Under the pieces are notes generated by a model, which saw only the letters and a list, made by a program, of their open reading frames with translations, was not told the origin of the DNA and made no database searches. A stretch of 64,000 bases of DNA. It comes from Opitutaceae bacterium. Its GTDB lineage: Bacteria > Verrucomicrobiota > Verrucomicrobiia > Opitutales > Opitutaceae. Shown piece by piece: positions 9,479-18,049 of this stretch. The stretch is from positions 868,001 through 932,000 of the forward strand of contig JABTUS010000001.1 of the NCBI GenBank assembly GCA_015075305.1. The letters are read 5' to 3'. Position 1 is the first letter of the stretch, and the number at the start of each line of letters is the position of its first letter. The translations under genes and the position numbers were made by a program.

Positions 9479-10090
9479 TTAGAAGCGGGAGTAGAACTCG
9501 ACGATGAGTTGCTCGTTGATCGTCGTGTCCATTTCGTCGCGATTGGGCAGGCGATTCACGACGGCCTTGAACGCCTCGGCATTGAGCGTGAGCCAGCCGG
9601 GAACGTTGCGCATGCGGTTCTCCTCGAGATTGCGCGTGGCGATCTGGCGGGATGTCGGCGTATTCTTGATCTCGATCTCCTCGCCGGCGCGGACATTGTA
9701 GCTCGCGATGTCGACCTTGTGGCCGTTTACGCGGACATGGCCGTGATTGACCATCTGACGCGCGGCTGCGCGGCTCTTCGCAAATCCAAGAAGGTAGACA
9801 ACGCTGTCGAGACGCGTCTCGAGGAGCTGAAGGAAACGTTCACCGGTTACGCCGCGGCCGCTCTTGGCGATTTCGAAAACACGGCGGAACTGCCGCTCAA
9901 GCAGGCCGTAGGTGTAACGAAGCTTCTGCTTCTCGTTCAGTCCGACGGCATACTCGGACATCTTGCGGCGATTCTTCGGGCCGTGCTGGCCGGGAGGAAA
10001 TGGGCGGCGTTCGAAGGCTTTGGTGGCACCGAAGATCGGCTGTCCAAAGCGCCGATTCATGCGGGTGGTGGGACCGGTATAGCGAGCCAT
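9479..10090 (-). CDS. rpsD: 30S ribosomal protein S4
   Basis: Primary 16S rRNA-binding protein and, in enterobacteria, the translational repressor of the alpha operon. The 203-residue form from ATG 10090 begins MARYTGPTTRMNRRFGQ. It has the S4 RNA-binding domain (LETRLDSVVYLLGFAKSRAAARQMVNHGHVRVNG) and the conserved C-terminus QLIVEFYSR. Only one cysteine-free N-terminal arm is present, so this is the zinc-independent type. An upstream extension of the frame overlaps the intergenic region and is rejected. Confidence 0.96.
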   Translation of the reverse strand: MARYTGPTTRMNRRFGQPIFGATKAFERRPFPPGQHGPKNRRKMSEYAVGLNEKQKLRYTYGLLERQFRRVFEIAKSGRGVTGERFLQLLETRLDSVVYLLGFAKSRAAARQMVNHGHVRVNGHKVDIASYNVRAGEEIEIKNTPTSRQIATRNLEENRMRNVPGWLTLNAEAFKAVVNRLPNRDEMDTTINEQLIVEFYSRF

Positions 10091-10154
10091 GACTGCTAGG
10101 GATGAGTTTGATTGAAAAGTTGTGGGATGAAACGGTGACCGCGAGGGCGTCGGA

Positions 10155-10787
10155 TCAGACGCGGCGGCGCTTGGGCGGGCGGCAGCCGTTGTGCGGTATC
10201 GGCGTGACGTCGATGATCGAGGAAATTTCCAAACCAATCGCCTGGAGAGCGCGGACTGCGCTGTCGCGACCGAGTCCGGGTCCGGAAACGCGGATGACGA
10301 CGTCCTTCAGTCCATGGGACATCGCATTGCGCGCGGCATCCTGGGCGACGACCTGCGCCGCGTACGCGGTGGACTTGCGGGAGCCGCGGAAATTGCACTT
10401 TCCAGCGCTCGACCAGGCGATCACCTGCCCTTTTTGGTCGGTGATGGATACAATCGTGTTATTGAAGGAGGCCAGAACATTGACGATGCCCGACGTGACG
10501 TTCTTCGAGCCTTTCGCCTTGCGAACCTTGATGGCTCCCAACTCCTCCTTGAGAAGCTCCTCGGCCGTCGGCTGTCGGGCGACTCCTCCCACAAGCTCAA
10601 CCGGCTTGGCTGAGGCTGCAGACTCCGCGGCGGAAGCATCCCCCGCGGGTGCGGGGGCGCCGGCGGCGGCGTCAGCAGGCGCAGCCTTTGGCGCCTTGGG
10701 TTTCCTCTCAGCGGCGGGAGCGGCATCCGCGCTGGCGGTCGCCTTGGCGGATTTTTCTTTCTTCGGAGCAGATTTTTCTTCGGCCAT
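10155..10787 (-). CDS. rpsK: 30S ribosomal protein S11 with long Ala-rich N-terminal extension
   Basis: Small-subunit platform protein. The S11 core starts near residue 88 ([25 protein letters not shown]) and ends with [16 protein letters not shown], a perfect family C-terminus. Before it lies an unusual extension of about 86 residues. Its first part is Lys/Glu-rich ([15 protein letters not shown]), followed by Ala/Pro low-complexity sequence and a short helix-like piece ([13 protein letters not shown]). The total is 210 residues against roughly 130 usual. The start ATG 10787 lies 9 bp after the rpsM stop, and no ATG occurs near the core start, so the extension is probably translated. Confidence 0.95.
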   Translation of the reverse strand: MAEEKSAPKKEKSAKATASADAAPAAERKPKAPKAAPADAAAGAPAPAGDASAAESAASAKPVELVGGVARQPTAEELLKEELGAIKVRKAKGSKNVTSGIVNVLASFNNTIVSITDQKGQVIAWSSAGKCNFRGSRKSTAYAAQVVAQDAARNAMSHGLKDVVIRVSGPGLGRDSAVRALQAIGLEISSIIDVTPIPHNGCRPPKRRRV

Positions 10788-10796
10788 GACGGAAAA

Positions 10797-11174
10797 TTAT
10801 TCTTTGGCTTTGGTGACGCCCACGGTCTTGCGCGGGCCCTTGCGGGTGCGCGCATTGGTGCTGGTGCGCTGGCCCCGCACGGGAAGGCTGCGGCGATGGC
10901 GGATACCGCGATAGCAGTTGATGGCCTGAAGGCGCTTGAGATTCGCGGCAATTTCGCGGCGAAGGTCACCTTCCACCACCCACTTGTGTTCAGTGATCAC
11001 ATGAAGGATGCGATTCAGGTTTTCCTCCGTGAGGTCCTGGGCACGAATATTGGGATCGATGCCGGCTTCCTTGACGATCTGGTCGGCACGGAGCGGCCCG
11101 ATGCCATAAATGTAGCGCAACGAATGGCCAACTTTCTTTTTGGCCGGAATTTCAACGCCGAGAAGACGAGGCAT
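10797..11174 (-). CDS. rpsM: 30S ribosomal protein S13
   Basis: Small-subunit head protein contacting the P-site tRNA and L5 (bridge B1b). The 125-residue sequence has [24 protein letters not shown] (helix-two-turn-helix), [19 protein letters not shown] and the basic tail [12 protein letters not shown]. It follows map directly. The usual infA and rpmJ genes are missing between the two: the 57-bp gap cannot hold either. Confidence 0.97.
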   Translation of the reverse strand: MPRLLGVEIPAKKKVGHSLRYIYGIGPLRADQIVKEAGIDPNIRAQDLTEENLNRILHVITEHKWVVEGDLRREIAANLKRLQAINCYRGIRHRRSLPVRGQRTSTNARTRKGPRKTVGVTKAKE

Positions 11175-11231
11175 GGTGGATTGTGTTTAGCAGTTTGGAT
11201 TGAAGTTTGAAAAAAAATGATGGTGCGGCAG

Positions 11232-12056
11232 TCAATCAGCCGCAGGGGCGGAGGAGGCGGCTCCATGCGGCAGGGCATGGACCGTCGAATTCATGGGGAC
11301 CGGAAGCGTCAGTATTTCCGGCCCATTCTCAGTCGTGAGCACCGTGTGTTCGAAATGGGCTGAAGGCGATTTGTCCGCCGTCACCACCGTCCAGCCGTCC
11401 GCAAGCATGCGGGTCTTGAAGCCACCGAGATTCACCATCGGTTCGATTGCGAGTGTCATTCCAGGCTTTATCCGGTCACGCACCTCACGGCCGAAATTCG
11501 GGATCTGAGGTTCCTCGTGCATGCTGACACCGACACCGTGACCGACCATGTCGCGAACAACTCCGAAGCCACTGGCTTCAACATGGGTCTGGACAGCCTG
11601 TGAGATGTCCGAGATGCGATTGCCGACAACGGCCGCGGCGATGCCCAGGCGAAGCGCCTCTTCGGTGACATCAAGGAGTTTCCTCAGCTCCGGCCGGACC
11701 TTTCCGACCGGTACGGTGACGGCATTGTCGCCGATGTATCCGTGGTTGGATACAACGATGTCGATGGAAACGACATCACCATCGCTTAGGATCCGCCGCA
11801 GCGAGGGTATGCCATGGACAACCTCCTCGTTAACGGAGATGCAGGTGTGCGCCGGGTACCGGCGTGATCCCACCTGATAACCGAAGCAGGCGCTCCTGGC
11901 TCCCAAGCGGGCTATCGCGTTGCGCCCGGCCTCCTCCAGATCCTGAGTGCTGATGCCCGGCCGGACCATCGCCTTCAGTTCCTGAAGGACGGTCGCCGCA
12001 ATCCGGCACGATTCACGCATGTGAACGATCTGTTTTTCGGACTTGATCGGGATCAT
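11232..12056 (-). CDS. map: Methionine aminopeptidase, type I
   Basis: Removes the initiator methionine from nascent proteins with two metal ions. The 274-residue protein shows the substrate-site histidine in YPAHTCISVNEEVVHGIP, the metal ligands in DGDVVSIDIVVSNHGYIGDNAVT, GHGVGVSMHEEPQIPN and IEPMVN, and the last glutamate near EHTVLTTENGPEILT. The start ATG 12056 overlaps the stop of the upstream kinase-like gene as ATGA, implying coupled translation. A 25-residue Ala/Pro-rich tail follows the catalytic core. Confidence 0.95.
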   Translation of the reverse strand: MIPIKSEKQIVHMRESCRIAATVLQELKAMVRPGISTQDLEEAGRNAIARLGARSACFGYQVGSRRYPAHTCISVNEEVVHGIPSLRRILSDGDVVSIDIVVSNHGYIGDNAVTVPVGKVRPELRKLLDVTEEALRLGIAAAVVGNRISDISQAVQTHVEASGFGVVRDMVGHGVGVSMHEEPQIPNFGREVRDRIKPGMTLAIEPMVNLGGFKTRMLADGWTVVTADKSPSAHFEHTVLTTENGPEILTLPVPMNSTVHALPHGAASSAPAAD

Positions 12057-12502
12057 GCGGTGTGCGCTCGGCTGCCGGACTCGGCCAGCAGACCATGATT
12101 GCGATAGTGATCGACGAGACCGGAGGCGGATTCAAAAGCGTCGCCCGGGATGACGGCATCAAGGCATTCCTGGCGGGCCTCAAGCCATTCGTCAAAAACC
12201 AAAGCCTGGAGCAGCGTAGCCGGGAAGCCCCAGAGGACAAATCCCGCATCGGGTTTGCGCGACCAGAACCATTTCCGCATGATGGCGAGGATGGATGCGT
12301 CAGTCGCAGGGATCTGCGTCAACGCTGGCGGCGAAATCTCCAGCCTCAGCAATCCGGCCGGAGAGACGTGCTCAATATGATTCAAAGAACTGTCGTGTAA
12401 TGCTTCGCCCGCAAGGATCGATCGATGTGAACCGAGGACCACCAGCTTGGTTTTGGCCCGTAGGTTCAAACCAGCGAAGAGGTCGGAAAGTGAAGACTTC
12501 AC
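12053..12502 (-). CDS. Degenerate adenylate-kinase-like protein lacking P-loop and LID
   Basis: A 149-residue ORF in the slot between secY and map where adk normally lies. Several segments line up with adenylate kinase: NHIEHVSPAGLLRLEI (normally PHISTGDLLR), GFVLWGFPATLLQALVFDEWL (normally GFILDGFPRTxxQAExLDExL), LDAVI, and VDHYRNHGLL near the end (normally VxYYRxKGLL). The P-loop GxPGxGKGT is replaced by GSHRSILAG (residues 24-32) with no lysine, the GFPRT arginine is Ala, and the LID domain (about 60-70 residues) is missing. Phosphotransfer is therefore very unlikely. The frame is open, starts with GTG and overlaps map by 4 bp, so it may be kept as a non-catalytic protein or only for coupling. 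A functional adk must lie elsewhere. Confidence 0.7.
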   Translation of the reverse strand: MKSSLSDLFAGLNLRAKTKLVVLGSHRSILAGEALHDSSLNHIEHVSPAGLLRLEISPPALTQIPATDASILAIMRKWFWSRKPDAGFVLWGFPATLLQALVFDEWLEARQECLDAVIPGDAFESASGLVDHYRNHGLLAESGSRAHTA

Positions 12503-12516
12503 GACCGAAGTAAAGG

Positions 12517-14019
12517 CTAATTTCCGCTAAAGTGACGATAGGCCCAGATGCCCAACCCCAGCAAAAAGAGCCCCAGCATTGGGTATACGAGTTTCATGAC
12601 CGCTTCTGAGCTGAGTGCGTCGCTTGTTGCACTCGATACTCCGGCGCTGCGCGCACGGATGCGTCCCTTCTTGAGGAATCCATCGTAATGGCGTTGCAAC
12701 AGAAATGTCTCAACCTGGCGCATCGTGTCGAGAATGACACCCACGGTGATCAGCATGCCCGTTCCGCCAAAGAATATTGCGATGCGTTGCGGAACGTTGA
12801 GCTCGAAAAGGAGAACGTCCGGCATGACGGCTATGATGGTCAGAAAGATCGAGCCAGCCAGCGTCAGGCGCGTCATGATGAAGTCGAGGAACTGCGCCGT
12901 GGGTTCCCCAGGCCGGACCCCGGGGATGTAGCCGCCGTACTTTTTCAGGTCATCGGCAATTTGAATCGGCTTGAACATCACGGACACCCAGAAATAGCTG
13001 AAAAACAGGATCAGAAAGACCATGATCGCATAGTAGCTCCAGTGGCCGCGCAACAGATTGCTGGAAAAGTCGATCATCCAGCGCCAGTTCATCGCCGCAC
13101 CGAGCTGGGCGAATATCTGCTGGGGAAAAAGCAGGATCGCACTCGCAAAGATCACCGGCATGACTCCGGAATAGTTCACCTTCAACGGGAGGAAGGAACT
13201 CTGCCCTCCCATCACCTTGTTCCCCACCACCCGCTTGGCGTACTGAACCGGAATCTTCCGCTGGCCCTGCACCACCATGACGATGCCCATGGTCACCAGC
13301 ACAAACAGGGCGACCATGATGATTCCCTGCGGAAGGCCGAGACGATCGACGCCGATCGGTGCAAAAAAGAGCCGGTACGTGGCTGCAGCCGCTCCGGGAA
13401 TATCCGCCAGGATGCCTATGGTGATCAGGATTGAAACGCCATTGCCAATTCCGCGCTGCGTTATCTGCTCACCCAGCCACATCAGCAGAAGCGTGCCTGC
13501 CGTCATGAAAATGACGGAGGTGATCAGGAACGATGTCTTGCTGACTATGACGATCGATCCGTACTGGTTGATGTCGTAGCCGGGAAACAGGCGTCCGGGA
13601 TTCTCCAGTGCGAGAATCAGCAGCGTTCCCTGCACGACGCAGATGAGGACCGTCGCGTATCGCGTATACTGCGTCAGCTTCTGGCGTCCGACATCCCCCT
13701 CCTGCTGAAGCCGGCTCAGGCTCGGGACAACCGCGGTCATCAATTGAAACACGATCGCCGCACTGATGTAGGGCATGATCCCAAGCGCAAAGACGGCACC
13801 CTTCACGAGCGCGCCGCCGGTGAACATGTTGTACAGCCCGACCAGTGCGCTTGCCCCGCCGGTCGTCTGATCGGCGAAAAACGCCTGCAGCGGCTTGGGA
13901 TCAAGTCCCGGCAGCGGAATGTGCGCACCTACGCGGGCGACAAACAGGAGGGCAAGTGTGTAGAATATCCGGGAGCGGAGCTCCGGAATCTTCAGGGAGT
14001 TGGTGAACGCTGAAAACAC
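12517..14019 (-). CDS. secY: Protein translocase subunit SecY
   Basis: Pore subunit of the inner-membrane SecYEG channel. The 500-residue protein starts with GTG at 14019 (MFSAFTNSLKIPELRSRI, the usual SecY opening) and shows about ten hydrophobic helices, with ARVGAHIPLPGLD at the first loop, GIMPYISAAIVFQL in the plug region, and IPVQYAKRVVG and PGVRPGEPTAQFLD in cytoplasmic loops. It is longer than the roughly 440 typical, mainly from loop insertions and a Ser/Ala-rich stretch before the last helix. It follows rplO, from which it is separated by a strong terminator-like hairpin (14059-14084). Confidence 0.96.
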   Translation of the reverse strand: MFSAFTNSLKIPELRSRIFYTLALLFVARVGAHIPLPGLDPKPLQAFFADQTTGGASALVGLYNMFTGGALVKGAVFALGIMPYISAAIVFQLMTAVVPSLSRLQQEGDVGRQKLTQYTRYATVLICVVQGTLLILALENPGRLFPGYDINQYGSIVIVSKTSFLITSVIFMTAGTLLLMWLGEQITQRGIGNGVSILITIGILADIPGAAAATYRLFFAPIGVDRLGLPQGIIMVALFVLVTMGIVMVVQGQRKIPVQYAKRVVGNKVMGGQSSFLPLKVNYSGVMPVIFASAILLFPQQIFAQLGAAMNWRWMIDFSSNLLRGHWSYYAIMVFLILFFSYFWVSVMFKPIQIADDLKKYGGYIPGVRPGEPTAQFLDFIMTRLTLAGSIFLTIIAVMPDVLLFELNVPQRIAIFFGGTGMLITVGVILDTMRQVETFLLQRHYDGFLKKGRIRARSAGVSSATSDALSSEAVMKLVYPMLGLFLLGLGIWAYRHFSGN

Positions 14020-14054
14020 GGTTGGGAATCTGGAAACGCGATGGAGTTCAAACG

Positions 14055-14084
14055 ACGCAAAAAACCGCGCAGGTATGCGCGGTT
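14055..14084 (-). terminator. Strong intrinsic terminator-like hairpin between rplO and secY
   Basis: The minus strand has a perfect 9-bp stem AACCGCGCA/TGCGCGGTT with a 4-nt loop, directly followed by TTTTTTGCG (the last two Ts shared with the stem base). It starts 14 bp after the rplO stop and ends about 40 bp before secY. It is the best intrinsic terminator inside the ribosomal block and probably attenuates secY and downstream genes. Confidence 0.7.
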
Positions 14085-14098
14085 GAACCTTCGGCGTA

Positions 14099-14545
14099 TC
14101 AGGCTACGATTGCCTGTCCGCCGGCGGCTTCGATTTTTGCCTTGGCCGACGCTGAAAACTTCGCCGCGGTCACCTTGATCGCACGGCCTATCTCACCGTC
14201 ACCCAGAACTTTCAGGAAGGTCTCATCCTTGCGAATCAGTCCGCTGCGGGAAAGCACCGCTGCATCCACCTCGGTGAGCGAGGCGTCGAGCGAGGCAAGG
14301 TCACCGACATTGACAATGGCCGGTGCGACGCGGAATGCAGCCTGATTGAATCCCCTGTGCGGGAGCTTGCGGTAAAGCGGCATCTGACCGCCTTCAAATC
14401 CCGGACGGATGCTGCCACCGGAACGGGCCGTCTGACCCTTTCCTCCGCGCGTAGAGGTCTTCCCGTGGCCACCGCCTTCGCCGCAGCCGACACGTTTGCG
14501 ACGATGCACGGCACCGGGGACGTTCTTGAGTTCGTGAAGTTTCAT
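14099..14545 (-). CDS. rplO: 50S ribosomal protein L15
   Basis: Late-assembly large-subunit protein. The 148-residue sequence begins MKLHELKNVPGAVHRRKRVGCGEGGG, with the glycine-rich GKTSTRGGKGQTARSGG typical of L15, then FEGGQMPLYRKLPHRGF. ATG 14545 is chosen from the family start; an in-frame ATG 87 bp upstream would lie across the rpsE stop. No rpmD (L30) gene separates it from rpsE, unlike in many bacteria. Confidence 0.96.
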   Translation of the reverse strand: MKLHELKNVPGAVHRRKRVGCGEGGGHGKTSTRGGKGQTARSGGSIRPGFEGGQMPLYRKLPHRGFNQAAFRVAPAIVNVGDLASLDASLTEVDAAVLSRSGLIRKDETFLKVLGDGEIGRAIKVTAAKFSASAKAKIEAAGGQAIVA

Positions 14546-14628
14546 AAAGGATTCCTGGATGCGCCATTCCCGTTGCAACGGAAACGACTCGGATTGGACG
14601 AATGATTGGATGCGCGAAGATCTTCCGA

Positions 14629-15255
14629 TCAAGCCTTGCGCAATGCTGCGATGTCATCCGACAAACGCAGTTGGCGGAGCGCCGCAACAGTCGCATTGAC
14701 AACGGCGATGTGGTTCTTGGACCCCATCGATTTCGTCAGAACGTTTTTCACACCAGCCGCCTCGAGGACCGCTCGCACACCACCGCCCGCTATGAGGCCA
14801 GTGCCGGGAACCGCGGGCTTCAGCAGAACCTTGCCGCCATCAAAAGTACCGAAGACTTCGTGGGGAATGGTATCACCCTTGAGCTTCACGTTCACGAGCC
14901 GCTTTTTCGCATGTTCGGTGCTCTTGCGGATGGCATCAGGCACCTCGTTGGCCTTGCCCAGTCCGACGCCGATGTTGCCCTTCTGGTCCCCAACGACCGC
15001 AAGGGCTGAAAAGCTGAAGCGACGTCCACCCTTAACCACCTTTGCGCAGCGGTTGATGAAGACGACCTTCTCAAGCATCTCCGGCCCATCGCCCTTTGGA
15101 GCGGAGTTGTCGCGGCGATCACGCCGTGGACCCGAGCCATCCCGGCGAGGACCACGTCCGTCGCCGGGGCGGTTTGAACGTCGTGCAGCAGGGCGAACTT
15201 CGGTCGCGGGGGCGACGGGGGTTGATTCAGTGGTGGAAACAGGATCAGTGCTCAT
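14629..15255 (-). CDS. rpsE: 30S ribosomal protein S5 with basic N-terminal extension
   Basis: Decoding-fidelity protein of the small subunit. The family core starts near residue 60 ([23 protein letters not shown]) and contains [15 protein letters not shown] and the second-domain motif [15 protein letters not shown]. The first 58 residues are an added Thr/Pro stretch followed by Arg/Gly/Asp-rich repeats ([15 protein letters not shown]), likely disordered and RNA-binding. The total is 208 residues against about 165 usual. ATG 15255 lies 11 bp after the rplR stop. Confidence 0.96.
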   Translation of the reverse strand: MSTDPVSTTESTPVAPATEVRPAARRSNRPGDGRGPRRDGSGPRRDRRDNSAPKGDGPEMLEKVVFINRCAKVVKGGRRFSFSALAVVGDQKGNIGVGLGKANEVPDAIRKSTEHAKKRLVNVKLKGDTIPHEVFGTFDGGKVLLKPAVPGTGLIAGGGVRAVLEAAGVKNVLTKSMGSKNHIAVVNATVAALRQLRLSDDIAALRKA

Positions 15256-15266
15256 GAGCAGGGAGG

Positions 15267-15629
15267 TTAAAACACCAGTCCGCCTTCGCGGGCGGCTTCG
15301 GCAAAGCCCTTGACCTTGCCGTGATAGCGGGCGCCACTGCGGTCAAAAATCACAGCGGAAAGACCCGCAGACTTGGCTTTGTCGGCAAACGCCGAGCCGA
15401 GTACCTTCGCTCCGGCGAGGTTGGCCTTGATGTTTTGTTTGCGGAGAGAGGGGTCGAGGCTCGACAGAAACACGAGCGTGGCACCTGCTGAGTCGTCGAT
15501 GGCCTGCGCGTAAATATGCTTGGCGCTGAATTTTACGCTCAAACGCGGACGAGCTGTGGTACCGTTGACCTTCTTCCGGATGCGCCAGCGGCGCTTTTGG
15601 AGAAGGTCGGCTTTTTGAATGGTGTTCAT
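15267..15629 (-). CDS. rplR: 50S ribosomal protein L18
   Basis: Binds 5S rRNA in the central protuberance together with L5 and L25. The 120-residue protein shows the basic start [24 protein letters not shown], then [10 protein letters not shown], and ends with [25 protein letters not shown], the 5S-binding family tail. It follows rplF after an 89-bp gap with no clear element. Confidence 0.96.
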   Translation of the reverse strand: MNTIQKADLLQKRRWRIRKKVNGTTARPRLSVKFSAKHIYAQAIDDSAGATLVFLSSLDPSLRKQNIKANLAGAKVLGSAFADKAKSAGLSAVIFDRSGARYHGKVKGFAEAAREGGLVF

Positions 15630-15718
15630 TGAAACAAATTAGAATTGAATGTGGCCCGTTCCGAGGAAGTAAGCGGATTCTCCCACAGGAGAACGGTTCC
15701 GGCATTCGCGTTTGGAGC

Positions 15719-16258
15719 TTAGGCGACGGTCTTGCCTTCCTTGCGACGGACGCGCTCGCCAACAATACGCACACCCTTGCCCTTGTAGGGCTCCGGCGGA
15801 TAATAGCTGCGGATTTCCGCGGTCACGGCGCCGACGAGCTGCTTGTCAGCTCCCTCAATCTTCAGCTTGGTTTGATCCGTGATGGTGATCTTGATGCCCT
15901 CGGGAATATCGAACAAAATGGGGTGGGAATAGCCGAGGGAGAAATCGATCTGCTTTCCCTTTTGCGTGGCCTTGAAGCCGACCCCCTGAATCTCGAGCTC
16001 CTTTTCAAAGCCCACCGACACACCTTTCACCATGCCGGCGACCACGGAACGGGCCGTGCCGAACATTGCCCGGGAAAACCGGGTGTCTTCGGTGGGCTCG
16101 AAACGAACTTTCTTGTCGGAGACTGAAATCTTCACGACAGGCGCGAACGTCTTGTTCACCTTTCCCTTGGGACCTTCGACATGCACCGTGTTGCCCGGCT
16201 TGACGTCGACCTTGACCTTGTCGGGGATGGAAACGGGTAGTTTGCCAATGCGACTCAT
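15719..16258 (-). CDS. rplF: 50S ribosomal protein L6
   Basis: Large-subunit protein near the GTPase centre. The 179-residue protein from ATG 16258 opens MSRIGKLPVSIPDKVKVDV and has the duplicated L6 fold, ending with the signature PEPYKGKGVRIVGERVRRKEGK. The longer upstream reading to 16324 is rejected because it enters the rpsH coding region. It lies 17 bp from the rpsH stop, so it is cotranscribed. Confidence 0.96.
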   Translation of the reverse strand: MSRIGKLPVSIPDKVKVDVKPGNTVHVEGPKGKVNKTFAPVVKISVSDKKVRFEPTEDTRFSRAMFGTARSVVAGMVKGVSVGFEKELEIQGVGFKATQKGKQIDFSLGYSHPILFDIPEGIKITITDQTKLKIEGADKQLVGAVTAEIRSYYPPEPYKGKGVRIVGERVRRKEGKTVA

Positions 16259-16275
16259 AATGTTGCGCTCCTCGG

Positions 16276-16668
16276 TTACCAGACGTTGCAGATCAATTCG
16301 CCACCGACCTTGTTGCGGCGGCAATCCTGGCCCTTCATAAGGCCACTGGCGGTGGACAGGATGCTGATGCCGAGTCCATTCAGGACACGGGGAATTTCGG
16401 CGTATCCGTAGTAGAGGCGGCGACCGGGCGTGGACACACGGTCAAGATTCGTGATCGCTGGCACCTCGTTCACGTACTTGAGCTTCACCACGAGCGTCTT
16501 GTGGCCCAGTTCGTCCGTGCCATCGGAATAGTCCGCAACGAAACCTTCGGCCTTCAGAATCGCGGCGATGCCCTCCTTCATCTTGGAATGAGGCGCGACG
16601 GCCTCCGCCTTCCTTGCCGCCGACGCATTGCGAAGGCGCGTTAAAAAATCGCTGATCGGATCAGTCAT
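16276..16668 (-). CDS. rpsH: 30S ribosomal protein S8
   Basis: Primary 16S rRNA-binding protein and the usual spc-operon translational repressor in E. coli. The 130-residue protein opens MTDPISDFLTRLRNA and contains YYGYAEIPRVLNGLGISILSTASG, then ends GGELICNVW; the C-terminal CNVW matches the S8 consensus. ATG 16668 is set by the family start; the reading frame upstream has no similarity to S8. Confidence 0.96.
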   Translation of the reverse strand: MTDPISDFLTRLRNASAARKAEAVAPHSKMKEGIAAILKAEGFVADYSDGTDELGHKTLVVKLKYVNEVPAITNLDRVSTPGRRLYYGYAEIPRVLNGLGISILSTASGLMKGQDCRRNKVGGELICNVW

Positions 16669-16753
16669 GGTTGGATGGATTTGGCTGGCTGCCGGATCAT
16701 ATCCTGCACCGCACAGGCGATGCGACCTCCGGCAAGCTAGAGAATGAGAGAAT

Positions 16754-17059
16754 TTACCAGGATGATTTCGTGACTCCCGGGATCTTGCCCGCCAGGGCGA
16801 GTTCGCGGAACTGGATGCGCGACACCCCGAACTTGCTGATGTAGGCGCGTGGGCGGCCACTCATTGAGCAGCGATTGCGCACGCGAGTCGGGGACGAGTT
16901 GCGGGGAAGCTTCTGCAGTTTCTTCTGAGCGGCAAAGAATTCTTCGTCACTCGTGCCCGGATTGACCAGAATGGCCTTCAGTTCCGCTCGCTTGGCGGCA
17001 AACTTTGTGGAGAGCTTCTTGCGCTTTTCATTGCGCTGAATGGCGGAGGTTTTCGGCAT
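16754..17059 (-). CDS. rpsN: 30S ribosomal protein S14, zinc-independent form
   Basis: Head protein of the small subunit. The 101-residue long form lacks the CxxC...CxxC zinc knuckle (only one cysteine, in [18 protein letters not shown]). It is thus the C-minus paralogue that works without zinc. It ends with the conserved [16 protein letters not shown]. It lies between rpsH and rplE in the usual spc order. Confidence 0.96.
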   Translation of the reverse strand: MPKTSAIQRNEKRKKLSTKFAAKRAELKAILVNPGTSDEEFFAAQKKLQKLPRNSSPTRVRNRCSMSGRPRAYISKFGVSRIQFRELALAGKIPGVTKSSW

Positions 17060-17076
17060 GACAGGGAGGCGTTGAA

Positions 17077-17646
17077 TTAAGCGGCTGCCGCCTTTGCGGC
17101 TTCTGAACGGCGGAAGGGCATGCCCAGCAGTCTGAGCAGTTCACGGCCCGCATCATCCGTTCCGGCCGAGGTTACGATCGTGATGTCCAACCCCATGGAC
17201 TTTTTGACGTTCTCCACGGTGATTTCCGGGAAGATCGTGAAATCGGCTATGCCGAGGTTGTAATTTCCCCGCCCATCGAGCTTGGTTGGCACGCCACGAA
17301 AGTCACGGATCGTCGGCAAGGCAACAGCCAGCAGGCGATATAGGAATTCCCACATGCTGTCTCCCCGCAAGGTGACATACGCCCCCACCACCTGCCCCTG
17401 GCGAAGCTTGAAGTTGGCAATGGCCTTTTTGGACTTCGCGAGCACGGGTTTCTGACCGGCAATCAAGCCGAGATCCCGGGAGACATCTGTGATAAGATTC
17501 TTGTCGGCGTCCGAATCAATGCCCGTATTGAGAACGATTTTGATCAGGCGCGGAACCTGATGCTTGTTTTCATAGCCCCGGCTCTTCTTGAGCTCGGGAA
17601 CCACGGTATTGACGTAGAACTGTTTGAGTGAAGGTGAGGCGCTCAT
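17077..17646 (-). CDS. rplE: 50S ribosomal protein L5
   Basis: 5S rRNA-binding protein of the central protuberance that bridges to S13. The sequence includes [53 protein letters not shown] and [16 protein letters not shown] use ATG 17646 (189 residues) because the upstream in-frame start at 17658 is GTG and adds only MAHL. A short Ala-rich tail follows the core. Confidence 0.95.
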   Translation of the reverse strand: MSASPSLKQFYVNTVVPELKKSRGYENKHQVPRLIKIVLNTGIDSDADKNLITDVSRDLGLIAGQKPVLAKSKKAIANFKLRQGQVVGAYVTLRGDSMWEFLYRLLAVALPTIRDFRGVPTKLDGRGNYNLGIADFTIFPEITVENVKKSMGLDITIVTSAGTDDAGRELLRLLGMPFRRSEAAKAAAA

Positions 17647-17759
17647 GAGATGGGCCACCGGGTTTCCAAGCCGGCAGCGGATGAGTGATGATGAGATGAG
17701 AGAAAAGGATTAATTAGGCCATTGTCCGCCGTGCGGTGGCAAGAGCGTTCTGGCCAAAA

Positions 17760-18038
17760 TCAAGTTGCAACCGTGGCTGACGTCGTCGGGCGACGCTTGC
17801 TGGCGTCATAACGCGACTTCAATTGAAGGTTCGACGCATGAATTGAACCTTCGCGCTCCGCTATGGTGCCATTCGGATGCTCCTGCGATTTCTTCAGGTG
17901 TCGCTTGATCATGGCAACACCTTCGACCCGAGCACGTTGCTTGTCGGAAACAAGCTCGAGGATCTTGCCGCTCTTGCCCTTGTGGGATCCGGCGATGACG
18001 ACGACGTCGTCGCCGCGTTTGAGATGGGATTTCGACAT
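17760..18038 (-). CDS. rplX: 50S ribosomal protein L24
   Basis: Assembly-initiator protein near the exit tunnel. The 92-residue protein opens with the KOW motif (LKRGDDVVVIAGSHKGKSGKILEL) and continues VEGVAMIKRHLKKSQEHPNGTIAEREGSIHASNL, the L24 signature. It lies 11 bp after rplN and 113 bp before rplE; that gap has no clear structured element. Confidence 0.95.
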   Translation of the reverse strand: MSKSHLKRGDDVVVIAGSHKGKSGKILELVSDKQRARVEGVAMIKRHLKKSQEHPNGTIAEREGSIHASNLQLKSRYDASKRRPTTSATVAT

Positions 18039-18049
18039 GGTCGTGTGAG

